Source of the DNA: Paenibacillus sp. S150
GTDB taxonomy: Bacteria; Bacillota; Bacilli; Paenibacillales; Paenibacillaceae
Length of the DNA stretch: 64,000 nt
Reading direction: 5' to 3'
Assembly (NCBI RefSeq): GCF_019352175.1
Contig: NZ_JACBYI010000008.1
Coordinates: 62,001 to 126,000 of the forward strand
The first letter of the stretch is position 1, and each line of letters opens with the position of its first letter. Below the pieces are notes generated by a model. It searched no databases. It saw only the letters and a program-made list of their open reading frames with translations, and was not told the DNA's origin. Both the position numbers and the translations under genes were made by a program. Of this stretch, positions 8,809 through 17,981 are shown in pieces.

Positions 8809-9258
8809 TTACAGATCTGCCTTAAGCGTATCAATCTCCTGGATCATCTTGCCGAGCACACCGTTGACGAACTTGCCGGAGTCATCGGTGCCGAAATGCT
8901 TGGCCAGATCGATGGCTTCATTGACCGCAACCTTGGCCGGAACGTCATCCGCAAAAACCATTTCGAAGGTTGCAAGACGCAGAATCTGGCGGTCCACCCG
9001 CGAGAGACGGCTCATCTGCCAGCCCTTCAGGTAATGCTCCAGCATATCGTCGATCGCCGCCTTGTGCTCCCACACGCCGTTCACATGCGCTACTACATAG
9101 GCTTTCAGCTCGATTTCGTCTGTAATGACATGATCCGTCTCATTCTCTTCCGAAGCTTCGGCAATCAGCATCTCTACCGCTTCCGCGCTTTCCACTTCAT
9201 TCATTTCCATCTGGTACAGGCTTTGGACAATAATTTCTCTAGCTAAACGTCTTTTCAT
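8809..9258 (-). CDS. nusB: Transcription antitermination factor NusB
   Basis: 149 residues, all-helical, beginning MKRRLAREIIVQSLYQMEMN. The family binds boxA RNA with S10 in rRNA antitermination. The C-terminal half has the conserved RQILRLATFEM, VAVNEAIDLAKHFG and KFVNGVLGKM segments. GTAGGAGGAATAC gives a strong ribosome binding site. It lies within the acc-nusB-folD order known from B. subtilis. Confidence 0.96.
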   Translation of the reverse strand: MKRRLAREIIVQSLYQMEMNEVESAEAVEMLIAEASEENETDHVITDEIELKAYVVAHVNGVWEHKAAIDDMLEHYLKGWQMSRLSRVDRQILRLATFEMVFADDVPAKVAVNEAIDLAKHFGTDDSGKFVNGVLGKMIQEIDTLKADL

Positions 9259-9460
9259 GTATTCCTCCTACGAGCTTACCTCGCATGCTTGTATTGGTGT
9301 TCCATTTTTTCCTGTCGGAAAAACTGGGCTTGTGCTTTTTTATTCCAGACTGCCAATGCTTCCGAAAGGAGACTTTCAAAAAAAACCGCGCAGCCCTTCT
9401 GCCGGCATCAGGCAACTCATACGTACGGGTTCCAGGCTCCGGAAGAAAAGCTATCGCGGT

Positions 9461-9694
9461 TCATTTGAAGGGACGCCAGCGGCCGGACAGCCGCTGAGCC
9501 AGCTCCTGCCACTGAAACAGCGGGGGCCGGGCGGTGTCCTTTCTTTTGCCAAGCGTATATCCTATGAACACTACCAGTGCAAAGAACAGCATATCCCAAA
9601 ATCCGCTAATCAAATAAATCAGCCCGAGAACGACACCGAAGGTGACTCCGGCAATTCTACCCCCGTGACTTTCCCATGCCGCTTTCCACCACAT
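9461..9694 (-). CDS. DUF2273 small membrane protein
   Basis: 77 residues with two hydrophobic segments (about 13-30 and 33-47) and a basic C-terminal tail, matching DUF2273 proteins that accompany amaP and asp23-type genes. Function unknown; an envelope-stress membrane role is inferred from these partners. A GAGGTG motif lies about 12 nt before the ATG, 15 bp after the amaP stop. Confidence 0.85.
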   Translation of the reverse strand: MWWKAAWESHGGRIAGVTFGVVLGLIYLISGFWDMLFFALVVFIGYTLGKRKDTARPPLFQWQELAQRLSGRWRPFK

Positions 9695-9709
9695 AAGGGA
9701 AACTCACCT

Positions 9710-10258
9710 CTATTCCACTCGACTTTTGAAGCTTGGAGACTGTGTGAGGTTAGCAATGTATACAGAGACGTCCGCTACCGGAATTCCGGTCGTTTCCTGC
9801 ACAAAATCATGCACCTGGCGCTGAACCTCGTTAGTCAGCAGCGGCAGGGAGGCCTCCCCGTCCACAACTGCGCGGATCATGATCTCAAGACCGGCCTGGG
9901 AGACGCGGATGCGCGACTTGAGATCTCTGATTCCTTTGACTTTGCCGGCGGCCTTCAGGCTCAGGTTCTCAATCGTTTCCATGGAGATTTGAATATCCCC
10001 GTATTCCGTGCGCTGATCGACCGAAGGCTGGGAAGCGCGGTCACGGCGCAGCGAAATGTAGAAGAAACGGATGCTGAGCAGGAACAGAATAACGGCCACT
10101 GCGATGGCAGCTATGTACACCTCAGGTCTGTCCAGCGCGTCAAAAGAGTCCGGAATGGCACCGCTTAACAGGAGGATGGCAATTACAGATAGTATTCCGA
10201 TGCATAAGCTGTAGACGAACAGCAAAAGCCTGTCCAAAATTTTTGCCACGAGTCTCAT
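9710..10258 (-). CDS. amaP: Alkaline shock response membrane anchor protein AmaP
   Basis: 182 residues. Two N-terminal transmembrane helices (about 7-32 and 48-68) precede a cytoplasmic Asp23-like domain with the TEYGDIQISMETIENL segment and a VSVYIANL strand. In staphylococci AmaP tethers Asp23 to the membrane. AAGGAGG lies only 2 nt before the ATG; the GTG at codon 4 (10249) has better spacing and may be the true start. It sits between the asp23-like gene and DUF2273. Confidence 0.88.
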   Translation of the reverse strand: MRLVAKILDRLLLFVYSLCIGILSVIAILLLSGAIPDSFDALDRPEVYIAAIAVAVILFLLSIRFFYISLRRDRASQPSVDQRTEYGDIQISMETIENLSLKAAGKVKGIRDLKSRIRVSQAGLEIMIRAVVDGEASLPLLTNEVQRQVHDFVQETTGIPVADVSVYIANLTQSPSFKSRVE

Positions 10259-10276
10259 AACCTCCTTAAATTAGAG

Positions 10277-10306
10277 TAAACCCTCGACGGTGCTGTCGGG
10301 GGTTTA
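10277..10306 (-). terminator. Terminator-like hairpin between the asp23-like gene and amaP
   Basis: TAAACCCCCGACAG and CCGTCGAGGGTTTA pair on the minus strand around a CA loop, with little T run after it. It may only partly stop transcription from the acc genes. Confidence 0.5.
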
Positions 10307-10322
10307 TGGAAGCACGCTGCCT

Positions 10323-10739
10323 TTATTTCACTCGGAGAACTGCATCCGTTTCTTCGCTCTTGTCAGCGGCAGCGGTGCTGCGGAACTGCACATCATGGAT
10401 ATTCACATTCACTTCAACCACAGTCAGGCCGGTCATCGTCTCGATTGAACGCTTTACGTTGCGCTGAATTTCCGCGGCCACTTCAGGGAGGCGGTTGCCG
10501 TACTCGATAATTACGGACACATCCACCGCAGCCTCGCGTTGTCCAACCTCCACCTTCACGCCTTTGGAGAGGTTCTTGCGGCCGAGGAGCTCAACAATGC
10601 CGCCGGCAAATCCGCCGCTCATGCCTGCCACGCCTTTCACTTCCACGGTTGCCAAGCCTGCGATAACCTCAATCACTTCGGGAGCGATCTGGATTTCACC
10701 GATTTCCGTACGTTCGTATTCTGTCGGCAATGTACTCAT
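10323..10739 (-). CDS. Asp23/Gls24 family protein (YqhY-like)
   Basis: 138 residues from MSTLPTEYERTEIGEIQIAP. The Asp23 fold is shown by VIEVIAGLATVEVKGVAGM, a glycine-rich loop, AVDVSVIIEYG and the terminal VVEVNVNIHDV strand. An in-frame GTG four codons upstream sits 2 nt from the purine tract, so the ATG is preferred. Its position after accC matches B. subtilis yqhY, reported to influence acetyl-CoA carboxylase balance; whether this copy does so is inference. The C-terminal 20 residues are polar. Confidence 0.92.
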   Translation of the reverse strand: MSTLPTEYERTEIGEIQIAPEVIEVIAGLATVEVKGVAGMSGGFAGGIVELLGRKNLSKGVKVEVGQREAAVDVSVIIEYGNRLPEVAAEIQRNVKRSIETMTGLTVVEVNVNIHDVQFRSTAAADKSEETDAVLRVK

Positions 10740-10856
10740 TGTGGACTTCACACCTTTCAGAGAAAAAGTTGTTCAATATTTCAAACGCAAAGCACGTCTC
10801 TTATTAAACATACTATATCATTTGGCGAACTTTATGACAAACAATGCGAAGTCGTC

Positions 10857-12200
10857 CTAAATTTCATATTCCTCCAGGAATTTAATGTCAAAATCTCCGT
10901 CCAAAAACACCGGATGCTCCAGCAGCTTCTGGTGGAAGGAAATCGTAGTATGTATGCCTTCCACAGCAAATTCCGAGAGCGCCCGTTTCATCTTGGCTAT
11001 AGCCTCCTGGCGGGTCGGAGCCCATACAATCAGCTTGGCAATCATCGAGTCATAAAAAGGGGAGATCGTATACCCTGGATATGCAGCGCTGTCCACCCGC
11101 ACGCCAAGCCCGCCCGGCGGCAGATAAAAGCCGATCTTGCCCGGCGACGGCATGAAATTCCGCTCCGGATCTTCCGCATTGATGCGGCATTCAATGGACC
11201 AGCCGTTGATCACGATATCTTCCTGGGCAAAGGACAACGGATTGCCCTCCGCGACAGAAATCATCTCCTTGATCAGGTCAACGCCCGTTACCATCTCCGT
11301 TACCGGATGCTCGACCTGGATGCGGGTGTTCATTTCCATGAAATAAAACTGCCCGTCCGGTCCAAGCAGGAATTCCAGCGTGCCCGCGCCGGAGTAATTC
11401 ACGGCCTGTGCGGCACGGACCGCCGCCTGGCCCATGGCTTCGCGGATATCCGGGGTCAGCACGGAGCACGGAGCTTCTTCAATAAGCTTCTGGCGGCGGC
11501 GCTGCACGGAGCAGTCCCGTTCCCCCAGATGGACCACATTGCCGTGGCTGTCGGCAATAATCTGAATCTCCACATGCTTCATTCCGGTCAGGAATTTCTC
11601 CAGGTACACCCCGGCGTTGCCAAAAGCCTTCTGTGCTTCCTGCTGGGCTGCGGTAATCTGCTTCACCAGGGACTCCTCATCCTCGGCAATGCGGATGCCC
11701 TTGCCTCCGCCGCCTGCAGTAGCCTTCACGATAATCGGGTAGCCGATTTCGCGGCCCAGCATGACAGCCTCCTCCACATCGCCCACAAGCCCGTCAGAGC
11801 CCGGGATGATCGGGACGCCGGCCTGCTTCATGGTTTCCTTGGCAACCGCCTTGTCGCCCATGCGGGTGATGGCGTCCGGCGAAGGTCCGATAAAGGTAAT
11901 ATTGCAGGATTCGCAAATCTCTGCGAAATCCGCATTCTCGGCCAAAAATCCGTAACCGGGATGAACGGCGTCGCATTCCGTCAAAGTGGCCACACTCATA
12001 ATATTGGTAAAGTTCAGATAGCTGTCCTTGGCGGGCATCGGGCCGATGCAGTACGCTTCATCAGCCAGCCGGACATGCAATGAGTCCCGGTCCGGCTCCG
12101 AGTATACCGCGACGGTTGCTATGCCCAGTTCACGGCAGGCTCTGATAATGCGGACCGCGATTTCGCCGCGGTTGGCAATCAACACTTTTTGAATGTTCAT
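10857..12200 (-). CDS. accC: Acetyl-CoA carboxylase biotin carboxylase subunit
   Basis: 447 residues, full length. Carboxylates biotin on AccB with ATP and bicarbonate, the first step of fatty-acid synthesis. Motifs: [19 protein letters not shown] at the N-terminus, ATP-grasp loop [10 protein letters not shown] at about 165, HVEIQIIAD and [12 protein letters not shown], then the catalytic [14 protein letters not shown] at about 290. GAGGAAACGC precedes the ATG. It follows accB by 57 bp and forms one unit with it. Confidence 0.98.
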   Translation of the reverse strand: MNIQKVLIANRGEIAVRIIRACRELGIATVAVYSEPDRDSLHVRLADEAYCIGPMPAKDSYLNFTNIMSVATLTECDAVHPGYGFLAENADFAEICESCNITFIGPSPDAITRMGDKAVAKETMKQAGVPIIPGSDGLVGDVEEAVMLGREIGYPIIVKATAGGGGKGIRIAEDEESLVKQITAAQQEAQKAFGNAGVYLEKFLTGMKHVEIQIIADSHGNVVHLGERDCSVQRRRQKLIEEAPCSVLTPDIREAMGQAAVRAAQAVNYSGAGTLEFLLGPDGQFYFMEMNTRIQVEHPVTEMVTGVDLIKEMISVAEGNPLSFAQEDIVINGWSIECRINAEDPERNFMPSPGKIGFYLPPGGLGVRVDSAAYPGYTISPFYDSMIAKLIVWAPTRQEAIAKMKRALSEFAVEGIHTTISFHQKLLEHPVFLDGDFDIKFLEEYEI

Positions 12201-12257
12201 GCGTTTCCTCCCAAAGTTTAACGAAGCTTGCTAGCTCCTCATGATTCTCGCGGCTGC

Positions 12258-12764
12258 TTATTCCGGCTTTACCAGAAACAGCGGCTGGCCATATTCCACA
12301 AGCTGGCCATTTTCCGCGAGTACGGACACGATTTCGCCTCTCACTTCCGCTTCCAGCTCATTCATCAGCTTCATGGCTTCAATGATGCAGACCGTTGACT
12401 TCTCGCTGACCCGGTCGCCTACATTGACAAAGGATGGGGTTTCCGGCGAAGCGGCAGTATAAAAGGTTCCTACCATAGGAGAGACAATTTTATGCAATGC
12501 GCCTTCAGTGGAAGCCGGCTGCTGGGGCGCTGCCGGAATTTCGGCAGCAACAGCAGGTGCAGTATGCTGCGGACTGTGCGGCTGCGGAGCTGGCGTAAAG
12601 GGATAGGCATAAGGAGCCGCCTGAATTGCCATTCCCTCAGCTTCAGTGCGGTCCGGTTTGCGGATAGCCAGCTTCATTCCTTCGCTTTCAATCTCCAGTT
12701 CGTGTACGGAGGAGGTTTGGTCCAGCAATTTAATCAATTCCTTAATCTCGCTTAACTTGAACAT
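12258..12764 (-). CDS. accB: Biotin carboxyl carrier protein of acetyl-CoA carboxylase
   Basis: 168 residues. The N-terminal helix [15 protein letters not shown], a Pro/Ala/Gln-rich swinging linker (about 45-85), and a C-terminal biotinyl domain with the biotin-accepting lysine in IEAMKLMNE (about 130). AGGAGTG lies 8 nt before the ATG. The first gene of the acc unit, placed after spoIIIAH and its terminator; the 12765-12980 gap should hold its promoter. Confidence 0.97.
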   Translation of the reverse strand: MFKLSEIKELIKLLDQTSSVHELEIESEGMKLAIRKPDRTEAEGMAIQAAPYAYPFTPAPQPHSPQHTAPAVAAEIPAAPQQPASTEGALHKIVSPMVGTFYTAASPETPSFVNVGDRVSEKSTVCIIEAMKLMNELEAEVRGEIVSVLAENGQLVEYGQPLFLVKPE

Positions 12765-12984
12765 TCAATAGTTCACTCCTTCAGCTTTCTCTTGAAGCCA
12801 CAAGCAAAAAAGGCTTCTCCGTTCTTCTCAGGAAGCATATGCTTCAAATTACCTGCAATTTTACCAGAAACGCTTTCAGATATCCGCTTCTTGCAAGAAA
12901 TATTAAGAAGAAAACTCAAATGTCACTTATTCTTCTTATATTCCAAGATAACTTTATGTATTATATCACAAACGCTAGAAATGG

Positions 12985-13012
12985 AAAGAGCCCGGGATAA
13001 CCCGAGCTCTTT
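12985..13012 (-). terminator. spoIIIA operon terminator
   Basis: AAAGAGCTCGGG and CCCGGGCTCTTT form a near-perfect stem around TTAT on the minus strand, 29 bp past the spoIIIAH stop. Confidence 0.75.
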
Positions 13013-13041
13013 CGTCATTTTCCGCTGTTTTTTTCCAAGAA

Positions 13042-13902
13042 TTATTGCTCGGATACGTATTGGACTCGGATTTTGTCCTGAGTGATGCTAAGCTCCTTCA
13101 TTACGAGATCTACAATCCCAACCGCCTGCTTCACATCAAGCTTGTCGCTCAGCACAACAACCGTATACGTCTCGCCTGCTTCCTCTTTGACGATGGCTTC
13201 ACCGTACTTCTGCTGCAGCTGTTCTTCGATGCCGGTGATTTTGGACTCCTTTTCCTCCAGCTTGTTCAGCTGCTCCGTGGCTACTGCACTCTCGGAAGGA
13301 GTCTTGGCCATGTCGTTGATCACGGCGAGCAGATCGTTCTGATCCTTCAGGTTCTTCTGCTCGCGTTCATAGAGATAGTTGTTGAACAGGCTGCTGGCCG
13401 ACACACTCTGCGAAGCCACTTCATCCAGAATTGCGGCATCGTCTTTGGCTGGAGCTTGCTCTGTATCGGCCGCTGCGGTGTCCGTGTCATCCGTGGCTGT
13501 TTGGGAGGTATCCGGCGATTTGTCCGCATCGCTGCCGGTATCGGCCGCAACCGCACCGGCGGCGGAGCTGTCTTCGCCTGTTGCTGCCGCAGCAGCCTTG
13601 TCATCCGTGGCGGCCGCCTTGTCATCCGTAACGGCGGCAGTGCTGCTGCCGTCATTCGCTGCGGCATTGCCGGAACCCGTGTCAACGTCTTGCGCAGTGA
13701 CTTCGTTGATCACCAGTCCGCTGTCGAGAGCGGGTGACTGCGCCCCGTCGGCTCCGCTCTTTATGTTGTCCACCTGAATGCTGCCTGCGGTTTCCTTGGG
13801 AACGGAAGCCCCGGAGTCCTCTGTGAACAAATAATAGGCGGAGAGAACCACCATCAAGCTGAGCATGGAAACCAACCAAATCGTTTGTCGTTTGCCCTTC
13901 AT
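13042..13902 (-). CDS. spoIIIAH: Stage III sporulation protein AH (SpoIIIAH)
   Basis: 286 residues, longer than the roughly 220 of B. subtilis. A single N-terminal transmembrane segment (about 8-25) anchors it in the mother-cell membrane; the C-terminal ring-building domain (about 165-286, ending KIRVQYVSEQ) interacts with forespore SpoIIQ in the feeding-tube channel. Between them lies a 110-residue Ala/Asp/Thr/Ser low-complexity linker with a near-repeat of TDDKAA, which accounts for the extra length. GAGGAGG precedes the ATG. Last gene of the operon. Confidence 0.95.
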   Translation of the reverse strand: MKGKRQTIWLVSMLSLMVVLSAYYLFTEDSGASVPKETAGSIQVDNIKSGADGAQSPALDSGLVINEVTAQDVDTGSGNAAANDGSSTAAVTDDKAAATDDKAAAAATGEDSSAAGAVAADTGSDADKSPDTSQTATDDTDTAAADTEQAPAKDDAAILDEVASQSVSASSLFNNYLYEREQKNLKDQNDLLAVINDMAKTPSESAVATEQLNKLEEKESKITGIEEQLQQKYGEAIVKEEAGETYTVVVLSDKLDVKQAVGIVDLVMKELSITQDKIRVQYVSEQ

Positions 13903-14044
13903 TTTTAATTCCTCCTCAGAGTTTTGTTAGCATGTACTTCTTTGATTCGCTGCGGCAAAGCTGGCATCGAAAGCATACGCTTTGTTTTGCTGGCATCTGC
14001 TTCGGAAGCATACGCTTTGTTTTTGAAGATAAACCATCAATCTG

Positions 14045-14686
14045 CTACTCCTGCTTGCGCGGCACTACGGAGATACGGTAGCTCGGCACGTTCAGGCCTT
14101 TCTCGACAGCCTCTTCAATCAGCCCGCGGACGACTTTGTTCTCCGCCCCTTTGGCGACGACGAGCACGCCGCGCACCTGAGGCTTGATCCGCTTGGTTAT
14201 TATCGGGGTTTCGTCGCCCGACTGGCTGTAGGTGACGATTTCGCCATCCCTTGTGTACTGTGTGGTGTGGCGCTTGCCGCCGCTGGCGTCGGTTTCCTCG
14301 CTCTGCTGCTGGGAATCGTTCATATTGCGCTGCACAACGATTTCTTCTGTAGAGTCCACTGTGACCATGATATCCACCGTGCCGACGCCGACGATTTTCT
14401 CCAGAATTTCTTTGGTGCGGTTCTCCATTGCCTGTTCAATGCTGTTAAAAGAATCGGACCCGGCGCCATCTCCCTGCTGCAGGGCCGCCTGCGTGCTTTC
14501 GGCCTGGGGCGGCTCACGCCCTGTATTCTCGCTGTCCAGCTTCTTCACATTCACGAAGGAGTTGAACAGCATAATCGCCGCGCCAAGCAGCCCGAGAATG
14601 ATCAGCCAGCGGAAGGTATGGCTCCGCTTCGGACTGCCGGACCCGCCGCCTGCCCATTGCTCCAGTTTTTTCAGCCAGTTGCCCAT
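14045..14686 (-). CDS. spoIIIAG: Stage III sporulation protein AG (SpoIIIAG)
   Basis: 213 residues. One transmembrane helix at about 26-45 follows a Gly/Ser-rich cytoplasmic N-terminus, then an extracytoplasmic ring-building domain: LEKIVGVGTVDIMVTVDSTEE near 95, and GVLVVAKGAENKVVRGLIEEA near the end. SpoIIIAG forms a large ring in the mother cell-forespore channel. AGGAGGG lies 7 nt before the ATG. Confidence 0.95.
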   Translation of the reverse strand: MGNWLKKLEQWAGGGSGSPKRSHTFRWLIILGLLGAAIMLFNSFVNVKKLDSENTGREPPQAESTQAALQQGDGAGSDSFNSIEQAMENRTKEILEKIVGVGTVDIMVTVDSTEEIVVQRNMNDSQQQSEETDASGGKRHTTQYTRDGEIVTYSQSGDETPIITKRIKPQVRGVLVVAKGAENKVVRGLIEEAVEKGLNVPSYRISVVPRKQE

Positions 14687-14722
14687 CTCTTATCCCTCCT
14701 GCGGTTGCATGTTAGGTTATAT

Positions 14723-15514
14723 TTATAATTTCGCTGCTCCGGCGCCGCTGCTCTGCACCTCAATGACTTCCCGGCTCAAATTCCAATTCTGCTCCAGCAG
14801 CCTGATGATCGACTCAGCTTCAGCTTCGGCTGTCCCGCCCCCCGCAGCTGCACTGCTGCCATCGGGCGCTTCAGCCGAAGAGGTTGCCGGTGCTTCGGGG
14901 GCAGCCTCTCCTTCACCGGAACCCAGGCTGACCTGCACCGGCTCCACAGGTGTGATTACAATCGGCTCCGGGGCTGGGCCTGCTGCGGTACCCTCCGCCG
15001 CCTTGCCTTCGGTGCCGCCAGCCGGGGCAGCCGCCGGCAAGGCAACCGACACCGAGGAGATCACCGGCACCGCCTCGCCGCCAAGGCTTCCGGCCGCTTT
15101 TCCCATGCCCAGCGTCACCGTAACCTTTGCCCCCTGCACACCGGTGCTGCCGGCGATTTGGTCGCGCATCTGCCCTGCCACCTCTTCGGCGGCGAGCTTC
15201 AGGCTCTGCTCCTGCGCCCCGGCCGCCAGCATGCGGCCGTCTGCCAGAATCTTCTCCAGGGAGCCGGCCCCTTCCCCGGCTCCCGACAACAAACCGCCCT
15301 CCTTCTCCTGCTGATCCATCGCCAGGCTAAGCTCCCCGGCGGCATCGCCCTTCAGCATGGATACAATAGGGCTCAGCATGGTCAGCAGAACCAGCAGGCT
15401 GAGCACCAGTCTGGCATACCGCTCCATGGATTTGCTCGGCAGCAGCATCTCCACAAAAGCGGCCATCAGCACCACCAGAATCAGCTCCCGCAGCCATTCG
15501 CCCAACCAGGTCAT
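14723..15514 (-). CDS. spoIIIAF: Stage III sporulation protein AF (SpoIIIAF)
   Basis: 263 residues, somewhat longer than typical (about 200). Two N-terminal transmembrane helices (about 8-24 and 34-53, the latter followed by LSPIVSMLKGD) precede an extracytoplasmic ring-building-like domain and a Gly/Ala/Glu/Pro-rich segment at about 155-230. The C-terminus EAESIIRLLEQNWNLSREVI is the conserved end. GGAGGTAGACG gives a strong ribosome binding site. Confidence 0.93.
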   Translation of the reverse strand: MTWLGEWLRELILVVLMAAFVEMLLPSKSMERYARLVLSLLVLLTMLSPIVSMLKGDAAGELSLAMDQQEKEGGLLSGAGEGAGSLEKILADGRMLAAGAQEQSLKLAAEEVAGQMRDQIAGSTGVQGAKVTVTLGMGKAAGSLGGEAVPVISSVSVALPAAAPAGGTEGKAAEGTAAGPAPEPIVITPVEPVQVSLGSGEGEAAPEAPATSSAEAPDGSSAAAGGGTAEAEAESIIRLLEQNWNLSREVIEVQSSGAGAAKL

Positions 15515-15549
15515 CGTCTACCTCCCAAAAGGACTTGATAAAATACGCT

Positions 15550-16797
15550 TCACCTCATCATGACGGTGACATTCCCCGCGGTCAGCATGATCGTGACGGC
15601 CAGGAAGAACATCAGCGATACGGCGGCCAGGGCTGCGAACACGTAGATCATGCTTTTGCCGATCGTCTGCAGGCAGATTACAATCGGCGTCTCGCCCAGC
15701 GGCTGCATTACGGCGGCGGCCACATTGTAGATCAGGGCGAGCACCAGTATTTTAACGGCCGGAAAAGCGCACAGGAACAAAATGATAATGACGCCCGAAA
15801 GCCCGATGGCGTTCTTCACGAGAAGTGAAGCCGAGATCACCGTATCGGTGGCATCCGCGAACATTTTGCCGATGACGGGCACGAAATTCCCTGTGATGTA
15901 CTTGGCGGCGCGGATAGTCACTCCATCGGTCACCGAGCTGGTAATTCCCCTGACGGAGATCACTCCGAGGAAGACGGTCAGCAGCACACCCAGCAGTCCC
16001 GCACCGATATTGCGCAGCAGATTGGCGAGCTGGGTCAGCTTGTATTTTTCCGATATCGCACTCACCAGGTGCAGCACCGCCGAGAAGAACAGCAGCGGGA
16101 AGACCACGGTGTGAATCAGTGTGCTCACCGTATGGATCATGAACACAATCAGCGGATGGGTAACCGATACAGTGACGATATTGCCCATCGAAGCCAGCAG
16201 CGCGAACAGCAGCGGGATCATTGCCATCATGAAATCGGTCATGCGGTCAATAGCATCCTTCGCATATCCTATCGCTATATTGAAGCTGTTGACGGCAATG
16301 ACCAGCACTACCATATAGCAGAGCATGTAGGCGATTTTGCTGACCGTTTTGCGTTCAAAAGCGGTCTGCAGCGTCTCCAGAATCATGCTGAGCACACTGA
16401 TCATTACGATCGTCACCAGCAGCTTGCCGTTGTAGAGCACCTCATGCCACATGAAGGAGGTCAGCCCGGACAGCACGCTTTTGAAGCTCAGGCCATTGTC
16501 GCCCGGCAGCAGCATATCCATCAGCGACGGCGTCCGCCCCTCCGGAAAAAATCCCCCGTAGTCCTTCATCAGCTGCTCCCAATACGATTCCACCTCCCCT
16601 GTAGGCAGGGCCTGCACCTGCCCCTTTACCCACTGGTCTACAGGGGAAGCGGAGTCTCCCTGGCTTGAGGGCTGCGGTGAAGGCGCCTGGGCTGCGCTGA
16701 CAGCGGAGGCTGTTCCTGCACTGAGCAGCAGCAGGAAGGGCAGGAGCAGCAGGATTATTTGTAGTTTTGGTGGCCGAAAAACACTGCGAGCCCGCAT
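15550..16797 (-). CDS. spoIIIAE: Stage III sporulation protein AE (SpoIIIAE)
   Basis: 415 residues: a signal peptide (about 1-32), a Ser/Pro/Gln linker, and a large polytopic domain with seven or more hydrophobic helices; the family is thought to act as the transport or export core of the SpoIIIA-SpoIIQ complex. Conserved stretches include VLYNGKLLVTIVMISVLSMI, YMLCYMVVLVIAVNSF and FVPVIGKMFADATDTVISAS. It follows spoIIIAD by 49 bp. Confidence 0.96.
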   Translation of the reverse strand: MRARSVFRPPKLQIILLLLPFLLLLSAGTASAVSAAQAPSPQPSSQGDSASPVDQWVKGQVQALPTGEVESYWEQLMKDYGGFFPEGRTPSLMDMLLPGDNGLSFKSVLSGLTSFMWHEVLYNGKLLVTIVMISVLSMILETLQTAFERKTVSKIAYMLCYMVVLVIAVNSFNIAIGYAKDAIDRMTDFMMAMIPLLFALLASMGNIVTVSVTHPLIVFMIHTVSTLIHTVVFPLLFFSAVLHLVSAISEKYKLTQLANLLRNIGAGLLGVLLTVFLGVISVRGITSSVTDGVTIRAAKYITGNFVPVIGKMFADATDTVISASLLVKNAIGLSGVIIILFLCAFPAVKILVLALIYNVAAAVMQPLGETPIVICLQTIGKSMIYVFAALAAVSLMFFLAVTIMLTAGNVTVMMR

Positions 16798-16846
16798 CCC
16801 CGTTCCCCCCGCCTGTCTTCTTGCTTCTTCTCCGGGCCTTCGCTTG

Positions 16847-17236
16847 TCACGCCGGCAGAAGCTTCATCACCGTTTCGATAATAATGCTGATAATCGGCAC
16901 GGCCAGCACCATAATCAGAACCTTGCCTGCCAGCTCTATCTTGGAAGCGATCGATTCCTGTCCGGCATCGCGCACAATCTGCGCCCCGAACTCCGCGATA
17001 TAGGAAATTCCGATAATTTTGAACACGGTTTTAATGTAGATCATTTCCATTCCCGAGGACTCCGCCACCCGCTCCAGCGTCCCCAGAATCGTCCCTATCT
17101 TGCCGATCAGGAACAGGAAGATCAGAATGCCTGCAGCGGTAGTCAGCAGGAAGGCGAACATCGGCTTTTGTTCCTTCAGCACGAGTATAAGGACCGTCGA
17201 CAAGAGCCCAATTCCCACCACTTGAATGATTTCCAT
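16847..17236 (-). CDS. spoIIIAD: Stage III sporulation protein AD (SpoIIIAD)
   Basis: 129 residues with four hydrophobic helices; MEIIQVVGIGLLSTVLILVL at the start and IKIIGISYIAEFGAQIVRD-like segments in the middle are typical. Paralogous to SpoIIIAC. Separated from spoIIIAC by 9 bp after its stop. Confidence 0.95.
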   Translation of the reverse strand: MEIIQVVGIGLLSTVLILVLKEQKPMFAFLLTTAAGILIFLFLIGKIGTILGTLERVAESSGMEMIYIKTVFKIIGISYIAEFGAQIVRDAGQESIASKIELAGKVLIMVLAVPIISIIIETVMKLLPA

Positions 17237-17245
17237 AAGCCTTGC

Positions 17246-17449
17246 CTATTGAAAAAGAAAAATCGTTTTGATTTCCTGGAGCAGGCCGTCCAGCATGCGG
17301 ATGACCATGAACAGCACGATGATAAAGCCGACAATGGTTACCCAGTGGGCGATGTCTTCCTTGCCCATCTGCTTAAGCACCGTGTGGATCATGGCGATAA
17401 TGATGCCGATGCCGGCTATCTGGAAGATCGCGTTGACTTCAATATTCAT
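17246..17449 (-). CDS. spoIIIAC: Stage III sporulation protein AC (SpoIIIAC)
   Basis: 67 residues from MNIEVNAIFQIAGIGIIIAM, the family N-terminus; GAGGTG lies 6 nt upstream. The in-frame GTG at 17458 lies within that purine tract and is rejected. Two transmembrane helices. It starts 13 bp upstream of the end of spoIIIAB's neighbourhood, tightly packed in the operon. Confidence 0.95.
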   Translation of the reverse strand: MNIEVNAIFQIAGIGIIIAMIHTVLKQMGKEDIAHWVTIVGFIIVLFMVIRMLDGLLQEIKTIFLFQ

Positions 17450-17462
17450 TCCTGGCACCTCG

Positions 17463-17981
17463 CTAAAAGATCAATATGACGATCAATGCTCCAAGCAGCA
17501 GACCCAGGCTTTTGCTCATTTTTTCATATTTGCCCTGATCTTCTCTGGCCACTTTCTCCTCTTGCTTGAGCTGCTGCAAGGCCAGCGCAATGTGCGTGCT
17601 CTGATTCGGCCGGTCGCTGGTGCCCAGCGTACAGCTAAGCTGCCGGAGAATTTCCTTCTCCGTCCCCTTCAGTGAAGCCGCCTTCCAGTGCTCCTCCATC
17701 GCCTTTTGGATGGCTTCCTCGGCGCTGCAGTCCAGCGGGGGGCTCATCTCCGCGGCCGCTGTGGTGAAAAAAGCCTTCAGCGGCTCCTTCGACTGCATCC
17801 CGATCCGGCGCAGCGCCTCCGGCAGCGGCGTATAGCCGTACTGAATCTCCGTCTCCAGCCGCTGCAGGGCTGCGATCAGGCCTCTGATATGCCTCGGCCT
17901 GTCAGCATACTGGGCGGCCCGCGTGAAACCGGCCAGCGTGCCTGCCAGGACAATCAGCACCGCTCCGAAGAGCTTAAGCAT
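17463..17981 (-). CDS. spoIIIAB: Stage III sporulation protein AB (SpoIIIAB)
   Basis: 172 residues from MLKLFGAVLIVLAGTLAGF, the conserved start, which overlaps the spoIIIAA stop by 8 bp. The open frame extends further upstream but that part is antisense-like Arg/Cys/Trp-rich sequence and does not match the family. Hydrophobic helices at both ends flank a helical cytoplasmic domain, as in GspF-like platform proteins; LIAALQRLETEIQYGYTPLP is a recognisable motif. Confidence 0.95.
   Translation of the reverse strand: MLKLFGAVLIVLAGTLAGFTRAAQYADRPRHIRGLIAALQRLETEIQYGYTPLPEALRRIGMQSKEPLKAFFTTAAAEMSPPLDCSAEEAIQKAMEEHWKAASLKGTEKEILRQLSCTLGTSDRPNQSTHIALALQQLKQEEKVAREDQGKYEKMSKSLGLLLGALIVILIF

Noticed and set aside
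10539..12083. 514-codon open frame on the plus strand
   Set aside because: Antisense shadow of accC, which has every expected catalytic motif.
13960..14030. Small repeated GAAGCATACGCTTTG words between spoIIIAG and spoIIIAH
   Set aside because: Two short palindromic words, with a third near 12832; too short to call a repeat family from this window.
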